From: Glandiceps talaboti
Taxonomy: Eukaryota; Hemichordata; Enteropneusta; Spengelidae
Direction of reading: 5' to 3'
NCBI RefSeq assembly: GCF_964340395.1
Contig: NC_135550.1
Location: 25,842,676 to 25,906,675 of the forward strand
Length of the DNA: 64,000 nt
Positions within the stretch are counted from its first letter, which is position 1, and each line of letters begins with the position of its first letter. Positions 9,545-20,200 of the stretch are shown one piece after another. The translations under genes and the position numbers were made by a program. The notes under the pieces were generated by a model that ran no database searches, was not told the origin of the DNA, and worked only from the letters and a program-made list of their open reading frames with translations.

Positions 9545-10283
9545 ACTTTGAAGAAAGAAAATAATAAAAATAGTGCTAATTGCGTTGTAACACAACTGCA
9601 AAGTTTGTGATAATTAAAAAAAACACTCGTTTATCCACATGCTAATCCATCCTTGCTGTTACCTAAGTTTGCAATGTGTAACATCATTTTAGTATTGGTA
9701 TGTGGAGTTTCTTGGTTGCTGGGTGACTTTATGTAATATTTGTTGAATATTAAAAATCAACTTGCCTACCACTGTTCCTATCTATGTCATAAATATACAT
9801 CGTCATTTGCAATTGGCTGTTGTTATGGGCATGGTCTTGTTGCTAAGTATAGGTATACTAGTATTCACTTTCTGGGTATTTATCCACTTGCCTATCAACC
9901 TTTTGTATGTTATCTTTGCAAAATGTGCGCAACCATTTGGTTGTTACTGTGAAAACATGGGATCATTACTTGCATGTTACATTGGAAAGGCGTGCGGTGT
10001 GAAAAGGTATTCTTAAATTTTCCTAGGTTTTACGACACCGTTGATTAACTTATGATTGTTCCAACAACACGGACGTCCTTAAATTCGCCGAGAGAGCTTC
10101 CGTTACTACATTTGTAAGTCTTGTTTTTTCAGTATCTTACATTTCGATTATTTTTACCGACTCTTCAGAACTGTACTTGGAAACTCGTGTTTTAATTTTC
10201 TGAACATAGGATTTTGTCAATGTTACATAATAGATCGCCAGGTTCACATTTATAGTCGGTCATACAGCTGTAACCGGCTATTA

Positions 10284-11580
10284 GGGGTGGACCATTTGAT
10301 AACCGGGGGGGGGGGGCTTGGAAGATTTCGGGGGGAAAAAAGATGCCAAATAGATTTGCTTGTAAAAAAAATTCCGGATATGAGTGGGTGATGGAAAAAA
10401 AAGATGGACCACTGCTGCTAGAAAAAATGTCTTGGCAGGGAAATGATGCACAGGTTCGAGTATACTGTTCAACCTGCTCGTACCTCTCCTACCAGGACAC
10501 TTGTCAAATCATGACGGTTTCAAACACATGTCAGGGACCAGTCCGTTTCGTTAGCCTGTGGTACATATATGTATTTGTTCTTGTCTGTGTTTCTTTCATA
10601 AATGGTTTAAATATTACTTCATGTAAGGGTTCAAACATAACTATACATAAAAATATTATTTTTTATAACATGGAAAACCTATTTAAAAAGTTATATTTAC
10701 TTTAGCTTTTCGATGCTTGGCAATACATATCTAAGAATTTCCTAAATAGAAACAAAAAACTGCAGATCTGGTGGGGGGTGGGGGCTTGGACTCCATCCCC
10801 CCAGAGGCCACTCATTCGTTAAACCAACAATAAGATTCACCAAAATTGATAAATAAAACTTGAAAAGCTTCTAGGGGAGACCCCCTAGGAGGTAGACATG
10901 TCCAAGCCTCAAATCAAAGTTCTTCCCTCCACCTCTTACTGTCAAGATGCTATGAAACTTTATTTCAAAAATGTTTCAACCATCTGTAGTTGTGAGATGT
11001 CTTGTAGAGCTTGCAAATTATTAATATTGTCTGAAAGTGTCTGTTAATAGCCTGAAAATTGGCTTTAAGAGTTAAAATCCTCCAGGGCTTCTAGGGGGAC
11101 ACCCTTAGAACCCCCCTCCCCATAAGAGGTAGATATGATCCAGTTTCAAATCAAAGTTCCTTCCTCCACCTCTTACTGTCAAGATGCTATAGAACTTTAT
11201 TTCAAACATGTTTCAACCAAATGTAGTTGCTTTTTACATGTTAGAGCTGTCTTGTAAAGCTTGCAAATTATTGTCTGAAAGTGTCTGTGAATAGCCTAAA
11301 CATTGCCTTTAGAAGTAAAAAACCTCCTGGGCTTCTAGGGGAGACCCCTTGATCCCCCCCCCCATTCACACACACTCACACAAGAAGTGGACATATCCCA
11401 GTCTCAAAGCTTTTCCCTCTACAGCTTACTGTCAGATGCTATGAAACTTTATTCACGGGGGTCAGTGATTTTTTGTCAGCCCAATGGAAAAAACTATTCT
11501 CAGGCAAGCAGGTGTGAAAAAAAATAATGACTCTCCACCAATCTTCCAAGCCGCCCCCAGGATATCGAATGGTCTACCCC
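10284..11580. mobile_element. Non-autonomous PIF/Harbinger-like element, 1.3 kb
   Basis: Terminal inverted repeats of about 45 bases: left GGGGTGGACCATTTGATA; right, in reverse complement, GGGGTAGACCATTCGATA; both continue to a G-run and GGCTTGGAAGATT. The trinucleotide TTA flanks it at 10281-10283 and 11581-11583, matching the 3-bp TWA duplication of Harbinger transposons. The interior has no transposase. From about 10855 to 11460 it carries three diverged units of about 220 bases, each with CTTCTAGGGGAGACCCC, CTTACTGTCAAGATGCTAT and TCTTGTAAAGCTTGCAAATT. An open frame of 120 codons near its left end has no family resemblance. Confidence 0.72.
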
Positions 11581-11596
11581 TTATTGACATCACATA

Positions 11597-11707
11597 ATCT
11601 AGGTCAAGACTGTCATTATTACGTACTCAATGTATCCCGTTACTCTCAGCAATCAGGAATGTAAATGGAGTACATTGAGTACGTAATACGGCCAGTCCTA
11701 GACTATT
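11597..11707. mobile_element. Small foldback element
   Basis: Perfect 17-base arms ATTACGTACTCAATGTA (11618-11634) and its reverse complement (11671-11687), with looser pairing outward to TAATCTAGG and CCTAGACTATTA. It starts 16 bases beyond the Harbinger-like element. No clear target-site duplication. Confidence 0.5.
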
Positions 11708-13120
11708 AAGTACATGTGTAATGACATGAATAGAATAAAGTACAGCCTGTAGTACAGGGAGCTGTGTTGTGACAATAATAGAGTCATAATTACTGGATGT
11801 ACTGATTACATTATTCAGTTTAAGGATTGTGGCTGTTCCACCATTCCTTTCTGTTCCTGATGTAACTACTGATGTAATGTTCTTGTCATCTTATTTGGGA
11901 TTGAAATAAACAGATCATTTATTTATGCAATGACTTCGACTGTTGTTTATTTTTTTTCATTCCATTTTTTAGTTGTTCGTTTTGCTCTTTAGTTTTGGTC
12001 TTTGACTATCCTGAAATTTACTGACAACCTGGTAGACTCAAACTACAAGAGCTAGTCAGGGCATTTGTATCAATTATGTATGCATAAACTACACATATTG
12101 GTAATGTGGATGTTTGTTTAGCACTTTTCCAGGGTATACGTAACTAAAGGAAATGTAAACAGTCGAAACAAGTGACACAATGAACTACAAAACAAATTAA
12201 AAGTGGGTTCAACAGGGTTGAATGTGTTGAAATAATCATTAAACAAATCCATCATTTGGGGGGGGGGGGTATGTGTGTGCAATTGGCCCAGCACGTATGT
12301 TCTATAGAAATAGTACAGTGCATGTAGCATGTACCGTATCAGATTGAATCAGTATATACCCCTTTCCTACTTTTGTTGTACCTTGGAGTAATTATACAGT
12401 ATAATTACTCCAAGGTCGTACGTACACATAGGGGCTTCTTTAAACTGGTAGGAATATATAGTCAAAAGGTTGTTATATTTAGTCTGTAGACAAGGAAAAC
12501 AACAATCTATGAAATATTACACGCCCCTGTGCACGTACATACCTGTATGATAGTGTCCCCTTTCCTGTGTCCTGATAAACGAAGTAGCAGAGGAAACCCT
12601 GGAATCCAGAATGCAACTGACGACTTCTGTTGTTCGTAGAAAAAACAAAAACCACTATTGGTCAAACATGGAGGTCGAATTTACCTCCAGACTTTACCTC
12701 CAAGTCAAGTCACGTTTTTTTTTTATCAGTACGGACATTCATATGCAAATAGCTGTCTATTTATACAAGATCCGATCTGAGCATGAGCATGCATGCATGT
12801 ACAAGATCCGATCTGAGCATGTATGTACATACGGGCCGATGAAAAGTGGTAGAGTTGACTTCTCAGACAGACGTCAGAGGCCTCGAGGCCTCAGACAGGC
12901 GTCAGAGGCCTCTTTTACAGAGGTCGCGCACAGAGCTCAGACCCTAGATTTCGCCCAAATGAGTCATTTTACAGTCTGAACCGATCCCCCGATGTATCAT
13001 ATTTACATGGCAGATATTTGATCGTGCCTCAAAGTGGACTGCTTGACTAAATGCTTTATAACTTTAAGATAGCATCATACTAAAGTAGCGACTACACACG
13101 GTAAATATATTGAAAAGGGA
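11708..13120. other. Repeat-bearing intergenic spacer, no gene seen
   Basis: Contains a G-run near 12258, a perfect hairpin at 12381-12415, a duplicated CAAGATCCGATCTGAGCATG (12767 and 12801) and a short direct repeat around CGTCAGAGGCCTC (12870-12920). The 122-codon open frame at 12611-12979 runs through these repeats and is not supported as a gene. Confidence 0.4.
12381..12415. repeat. Perfect 16-bp hairpin with 3-bp loop
   Basis: Arms CCTTGGAGTAATTATA (12381-12396) and the exact reverse complement (12400-12415) around CAG. No TSD found. Confidence 0.85.
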
Positions 13121-13735
13121 ATTTCATAGCATCTTGACTGTAAAAGATAGGGGGGGGGGAGAATTCGAGATGAGAATATGTAGGTCCCAAGGGGTCTCCC
13201 CTAGAAGCTCTGGAGGTTTTCTGACACTTAAGAGTCAAATTCTAGGGTATTCACATCCCTTTGGGCAATAATTTCCAAGCTTTACAAGACAGCACCAACA
13301 TGTAATTAGCAACTACTTTATAGGGTTGAAATTATTTTTTTTGATAGTTTAATAGCATTCATCTTGACAGTAAAAGGTAGGGAGAAAGCTTGAGATGGGA
13401 ATATGTACATTCATCATGGGAGGGGGGTCCTAGGGGGTCTCCCCATAGAAGCCCTGGAGATTTTTTGCCAATTTTTAGGCTATTCAGACCTTTTCAGACA
13501 ACTATTTCCAAGCTTTACAAGACAGCACCAACATGTAAAAAGCAACTACATAGGGTTGAATTTTTTTTTTGATACTTTAATAGTATGCATCTTGACAGTA
13601 AAAGATAGGGGTAAGCTTGAGATGGGAATATGTACACCCATCATGGGAGGGGTCCTAGGGATTTTTTACTCTTGAAAGAAACGTTTAATAACATCTTGAC
13701 AGTAAGAGGTAGGGGAAGAGCTTTAGACTATATGT
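13121..13735. repeat. Tandem units related to the Harbinger-like interior, opposite orientation
   Basis: Units begin near 13121, 13347, 13574 and 13683, spaced about 226, 227 and 109 bases. In reverse complement they match the three units inside 10855-11460 (TACTGTCAAGATGCTATGAAA, AGCTTGCAAATTATT and the CCTAGGGGGTCTCCCC palindromic part). Probably a second, diverged element copy or an expanded fragment of one; I cannot find its TIRs. Confidence 0.6.
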
Positions 13736-13762
13736 CCACCTCATGCGTATCCCTATCCGAAT

Positions 13763-14515
13763 GTGTTATTAGGCTATATCTTAAGAAGGCACACTTCAAA
13801 ATCAATATAATTTGGTACATACATTGATGATAGCAATGTGCATGTGCAATATAAAGTTTGATAACATAGCTTGTAGTTTTAATGAATCATTTGCATAATT
13901 AATGGTTTTCAGTAATTAGGCTTTATCCTAAGAATGCTCACTTCAAATTGAATATAATTTTGTGCATACTAATAATTAAAGCATGTCATGAAAAACTTGT
14001 TGATGTTTTAATGTCATTTGCATAATTAATGATTTTCTATGTTCAAGTTCAATATAATTTGGTACATACATTCATATCAGGTCTCATGAAATGTACTGAT
14101 GTAACTCTTAGTTGATGACTCATTTGCATAATTAATGATTTTGCAGTAATTAGACTATATCTTAAGAATACATCCTTCAAATTCAATATAATTTGGTAGA
14201 TACTTCAAACATAACTAATCCCACATGTTCTGAAAAGCTTGGTAATGTAACCTTTAGTCTTAATGAATCATTTGCATAATTAATGATTTTCAGTAATTAG
14301 GCTACATCTTAAGAATGCATACTTCAAATTCAATATAATATGGTACATACTTCAAACATAACTAATCACACATGTTCTGAAAAGCTTTGTGATGTAGCTT
14401 TTAGTTTTAATGAGTCATTTGCATAATTAACGATTGTTAGTAATTACGCTACATCTTAAGAATGCATACTTCAAATTCAGTTAAATTTGGTACATAGTTC
14501 AAACATAACTAATCA
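13763..14515. repeat. Tandem satellite-like repeat with 147-bp period
   Basis: The phrase AGGCTATATCTTAAGAATGC and relatives start at 13771, 13918, 14152, 14299 and 14446. Three spacings are exactly 147 and one is 234 (147 plus 87). Each unit contains CATTTGCATAATTAATGATTTTCAGTAATTA-type sequence, in parts, and AATATAATTTGGTACATA. About five copies, moderately diverged. Confidence 0.8.
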
Positions 14516-17032
14516 CGTGTTCTGTTGCATTCCAAATTATTGTGTGTAGGAATGAAAATCCAATCTAAAGACTTTCCCCTCATGGAAGGCATTCAGTTTA
14601 AATTCATTGTTTTTATCTGAGGTTATATTATTTTGTGATGTTGGTATGATGCCACCGCTGCCACTGGTTCCAAATCCTACTGCTACCCCATCCCACCATT
14701 GCCACCGCTGTCATCCGATGTCTCACTAATAGCTAGCTTGTATTACTAGCAATTGCCAATGATTAATGTAGTTTGGAATTTATATGCTCAGACTAATTGG
14801 TTTGGAAAAATGCCACTCTCAAACTGAATGGTCATAAAGGGACTGTGATAAAATACATCAGCCTAATTGACTATATGCAAATGAAGTCAATATGTAAATG
14901 TGCCCTTGTTGGGATGAGCACAAGAGTGACATCATTTACATATAGCAAATATTACGTAAATATTTACAAACAGGTATGCTGATAACGGCTGGGGGGGGGG
15001 GGAGACAACATAGTCACAGATCGCAATGTAAACAAGGCTATAAATGTCTGGTCTCTGACCAGATAATGCTGATACTTAAATTACTGTCTACAAGGGAAGT
15101 GATGATTTTGATGATGCAAGAAAATAAATTAATTCAACTTTAGTGTGTGATCTGACCACTTTTTCAGAAAAACACAAATTGAAGTCTTCAAAAACGTGAC
15201 ATTCTGGGAAAACAAAGTCTCTTCACCCAAGCTACACCAGACTGACTCAGTGAAAATTTGACAAAATGATTTCTTTTGAAAAACAAGTTTTCATTTTATT
15301 CATGTTGTTAATGATGCATTAACATCATTATTTCACAAGTGAAAAACTGTTTGTGTAAAAAATGTTTCAAATTTCTCTTTATCTTTACACTACACAATCA
15401 TTTCTATAATAAATATTTCTGTGCAATATATACAACATATCCTCTCACTCTTTTAATTTTTTTTTCCTTCAAATTTCATCATGAAAAAAAATCAAGATGA
15501 AACAGTTGCAACTATTCTCACATGACTATTACCAGGTACCCTTTACAAATGGTTTGACCACAAAAGTGGTTGCTCAAGAAATCTGAATTTTTCACGTAAG
15601 CATGACAATGTCTAACATTAGGTTTACAAACTCAAATTTACTTCTAAATGTTACGACACAACTTCACAAATTGTACAATCTCTGAGAATATTTGACAATT
15701 TGTAAAATTTTGACAACTAAAATTGGTTGATAAGGATTCATCAAAGTACACCAGTTATGTGAGACATTGCTATGGTCTTATTATTACTTTTAACCAACAG
15801 ATCCACAGAGTTGTAATGGCCATGTGAGAATTGTTGTATTTTACAAAACATGATCGGAATTTGACACCATTTCAATCGGATGATCAAAAATATGACATCC
15901 AAAATTTGCACTTCAAGTTGACAATTGCACCATCATTATGACAACACTTTACACACTTTCATCTCATGATTAACTTCAACTGTCTATCATTTTTCAACCG
16001 TGGCTATTTCAGGAAATGCGACATCATCCAATATTCAGTCAGTGCAGTTGTAAATAAATAATCTTTCTGAGACAAGAAATTATAACTTTTCAGAAGTACA
16101 CGAAATTTCATCATGATTCTCTAAACATTAAAAGAATACAGCACTTTTTAAGTCAAACAAAAAATACTGTTAGTCCATATGTATCAAAAGCTTGTTATAT
16201 TTTATCGATATAAAACAAAATGTACAAAAGAGATCCAATATATACAATCCAAGATTTAGTATTGACATATATTTTAACTTTGTATTCTTATTTTTAAAAA
16301 ATTAGAATTTGGCACAATGTGTATGAAAGTTGGATTTCTCCCTTCGATATGCAATTAACCTCCAACTGCTATATAATTTTACAACTCATGTCATCAGCAC
16401 TACAAACTATGTCAATACAGGAAAACACACTCAAAGAGTTAAGAAGACACACTAGCATTGTTTTAGCAGAGAAATGGAATTAGATTACTGCCCTTCTTAT
16501 AGGAAAGTACTCCATAGACTACAACATGTTATGTAAGACAAACGGCTTGAGTTTAGACCTTATTTTAGGACACCAAAATAATTTGACTATTGTATAGTAT
16601 ACTTATGCTGCATATCAAAACTGGCATTGTTAGACATGTCTTAGTATTTTAGTATAAATATGCATTGTTTTGGAATTGTACCTTCTAGAGAAGTTTGTTT
16701 TCAGATAAAGTTGTGAAAACATAATACAGTCAATTCAAATCTTTCAACTTTCACTCTGCCAAGGGTTGGCTTAGTTATCAATACAACATAAAGCGGTCGT
16801 TAAACTCTTAGAAGTTTTCCTTCCTGTCACTGTACAAAATATTTTACTGTGTTTGGCCATATTTGACATACAGTATGCACAACTACTGCATCAAATATTT
16901 GGTCTATCTACTAGGTAGCAGCACATTAGTTCATCTCGCAATCAGTGTGATGCAGCAGTACCTTTATCATTGAGCTGCAGCTGTAATAATCATTTTATGG
17001 ATGTCTGCACTCCTTCTGGGTTTTCCTCTGTC
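14516..17032. other. Spacer between RGS22 end and repeat block, no gene seen
   Basis: AT-rich, with only short open frames. Contains a G-run near 14990. It may include a long alternative 3' UTR of the RGS22-like gene; the sequence shows no exon or RNA gene. Confidence 0.4.
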
Positions 17033-17103
17033 TTTATTATTGAGCTGCAGTTGTAATACTTATTTTAGGCGTGTCTGCACTAGTTCTTTGTTGTCTCTGC
17101 CTT
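16968..17103. repeat. 70-bp tandem duplication across the RGS22 stop codon
   Basis: TTGAGCTGCAG-TGTAATA begins at 16970 and again at 17040. Similarity continues through TTTTA-GGATGTCTGCACT and CCTCTGTCTTTAT/CTCTGCCTTGTA. One unit is the coding end of exon 26; the other lies just after the stop. Confidence 0.75.
17033..17038 (-). promoter_or_regulatory. AATAAA poly(A) signal overlapping the RGS22 stop
   Basis: Minus-strand AATAAA occupies the last codons (CAA TAA TAAAG). If used, cleavage 10-30 bases on would give an extremely short 3' UTR. Other AATAAA or GATAAA signals exist further downstream, so use is unproven. Confidence 0.35.
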
Positions 17104-17261
17104 GTACTTGTGGACGCTGACCCATCTGATGAAACTGCTGATATTCGGCCAGCAGCACCTCCAGGTCTTCGTGAATCCATCATGCTACCACGACGACTGC
17201 TAACACCTACAGCTGGGGTGGCCATACTACTCCTGTTATCACCTGAACCACTTTCTAATTC
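17037..17261 (-). CDS. RGS22: RGS22-like exon 26 (end)
   Basis: Acceptor TTATTATAG. 74 codons rich in Ser, Arg and Gly, ending PKISITTAAQ and TAA at 17039-17037. Phase 0 entry from exon 25. The end of the coding sequence is repeated downstream of the stop (16968-17035). Confidence 0.85.
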   Translation of the reverse strand, partial: ELESGSGDNRSSMATPAVGVSSRRGSMMDSRRPGGAAGRISAVSSDGSASTSTRQRQQRTSADTPKISITTAAQ

Positions 17262-20200
17262 CTATAATAATTTAGAATGCATAATGTTTGAATATTGAGA
17301 ATGAATACAACAATGCAATGTGAATCATAGCACAAGCCAAAGATATTGTAAAACTGGATATTCAACAACTGATCATATTCACAATGATTTGCATATATGG
17401 TCATTTACATATTCATGTTTGTACAACATATTGATTTGTCAGTGATACCTTTCATTTCAAGATCCTATCAAAACTGATTTTTTTTTTTTACTGTGAATCA
17501 ATTTTATACAAATGAAGCGACTTTGTCAGAGAAAAAACTACCATAATTCTGAAAAAATTATGGAAATGTGGTCCTAATTAATGATATATAGTGCTATGAT
17601 GGAACACACATTCATCAAAAATGCCAGGCAAACATGCAATAAAGACCTATAATGGAATTGTGGCCTACGCATTTATACCAACTCTAGATCTTTTGGTATG
17701 CTAAATTCAGACTGTATATATTACTAGTCCAACTTACAATAGAGGTCACAGTACTGGTAGTAAATAAGCATCCTTTCAAATCAAAAACAAAGATTAGATA
17801 AACACAACAAATTTTCATTCAAATGTCTTTTTATACATCCCCGGATAAGGTATCTAATAGCTCATTCCTTTGGCTAAAATTGTAAAAACTAACAGTGTCC
17901 ATTGTGGGAGGATTTTGACAATGAAAACAATGAAATTTAAAAGATACCATAAATGCTAGTATGTTAGTACAATCTGCAACAATGTAAGTATAAAACAGAC
18001 ATATCAATATTAGCAAAGTTAGTTCAAAAAAAAAAATTGAGTTCAAACAACACTGCAATCTGAGAGTGTTTGATGCATGTTTACATTCATTTAGGTGGAA
18101 AGCCACAGGGCAAGTGAACTGCGAGTGGATGTTGACTTTAATCGGTCCTGTGAGGGCAGTAGGCATGGTGGGGGCAAAGAAAAAACATGAATTAATTCCA
18201 AATATATTCTAAATCATAAAATTCGAAATCTCTGACATTGAAAGCATGAAAACCATACAAGAAAGATGAATGTATTCTGTAGGAAGTGGCCTACAAGATT
18301 GATACATTTGTATTGATGAACACAATACTGTATTCTGTAATAGTCCAAATATTTTGAAAGACGATATTGGGCCAATGTATTATAGAGGAACAGAAAACAA
18401 TTGTTTTTAAATCACTGCTTCACTACATCAATATATTTAATATTGAAATATCCTGGCAATTGCCTCACACAAAAACAATAATATTATTTTTTAAATGAAA
18501 AGCAGTGTAGCGAAAAAAAAATCAATGAAATGGCACCCTGACATAAATTATTACATTTCTGTGGTGTGTAGCAAAAACTATGACAAAACTATAATCAGAG
18601 TGAGTGCTTTTAGGTGTTCCCTGTGTCAGTAAACCTAATTTCTTGTCAGGATAGACTCTCCCTGCATTCAATAGCATTGGGTTATTCCAATTATTCAGAG
18701 AAAATAGGGAGAGCAGCATACAAGTTATCTTACCTTCCACTGTAGACCATCACTGATAGAAAACGTGATGATGGTGGCACCACTTTTTCCTGTCGGGTTG
18801 ACCGAGGGTAGTCTGAAAATTGTATTAGGTTCTTCCATATCCAAAAAGGCTTTCAATCGTTCTTGAGTTAGTTTTTGAGTTTTGGAAACAGCTGTTATGT
18901 AAGGAAACAGAGATAGTGCGTGTTATCTGGTTGTGAAATATGATATATCAACATGTTATGACAGACAAATGTGATCTGGTTGTGAAAAATGAGTTTTTTC
19001 TCTAACAGTTCAATTGCCATTTAGTGGCTGTTTACACAATAGGGGAGATAATTTTCCTTCATGGCATTGTTGTGTTATTCATGACATATGAAATATTTAA
19101 ACATCCTGTTAAGACAGAACTTTAGAAAAAGTTGCTCTTAAGCAAACTACTATGTAAACCTCATGGCTCCACAGGAAAGATAACACTATGCCATCTTTGA
19201 ATTGTACTCCTTTTCATTCAACTGGGTTTCATCACTAGAGGGCAGTGTTTCATGTTAGGGTCTACTTTCACTACTTACATGGTTCTCTGTCAAGTTTCTT
19301 GTTATCAAATTGTCTGACAAAGCCAGCCCAGTATGGTAACATTTCCCTGAAAACTGTGAGTTGAGCTTCATCAAACAAAGTGGGGTTGTGTGGGTCTTTG
19401 CCTCGATCTCGGATGTAATTTTCACCGTATCGGATCAGTTTAGCTGCAACATCCGATGGAATGTCAATCTAGGTAAGAGTAATAGGGAAAACCATAAATT
19501 GATATACAAATATACTCAGAATATAGATCAATAGACATTACAGAATGGCAATGTTTTTTGAGAGTTTACACTTAATCAGCTGACTAAAGTAAACTTTTTC
19601 TACAACAATGGAGTGTAAAGACAGTGTTTCAGTGGTCGCACTGCCAGACTTCATGACATTGCTTTTTCTGTATTAAAGGCACTTCACTGCTCGGAGTGAT
19701 TTTTGTTTGCCTGACAGAAAGATGAATGTCACAAGGCCTGGCAAAGAGACTAGCATTTCAGCTGCTTTATACTTTGACATGTTTTAGCCACGTGAGGGCA
19801 CTATCACTTGGAAACAGATTTGACATACCTGTACTGATGGTGTAGTGGCTTGTGAATCCAGAAAGCAATCTACAATCACTTCTACTTTCTTCTTTAGAAG
19901 AACTTGATCAGAGTAGGCATGATGACCATCCTGTAAGAACAATATGGGAAAATGAAAATTGGATGGACATATCATCTGTTGTTTGGAAGAAAGGAGACCA
20001 TGTCTCTTTGAGGTACAATCTGAGTTTATATTGTTTTTGTTTGGTGGTTGTTTTATTTGTCCCTCTTTTTTGGTTTAGTGTGTGTGTGTGTGTGTGTGTG
20101 TGGGGGGGGGGGGGGTGATGCCCCAAGTTACACTTCCAACACAATACAGTGTAAATATCAATCATTGTTTAGTACATTGGGATATAATATCTGATTGTAA

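Larger units (their letters stand above)
8963..10040. repeat. Segmental duplication, right copy
   Basis: Pairs with 1-1560. It lacks the three insertions found in the left copy and so gives the ancestral empty sites near 8990 (LINE), 9280 (40-bp hairpin) and 9870 (144-bp MITE). Confidence 0.85.

Noticed and set aside
10343-10705. 120-codon open frame on the plus strand
   Set aside because: Lies inside the Harbinger-like element next to its TIR and resembles no transposase; the N-terminus is encoded by G- and A-rich TIR-adjacent sequence.
12611-12979. 122-codon open frame on the plus strand
   Set aside because: Built across two direct duplications (GATCCGATCTGAGCATG and CGTCAGAGGCCTC), with no protein family resemblance.
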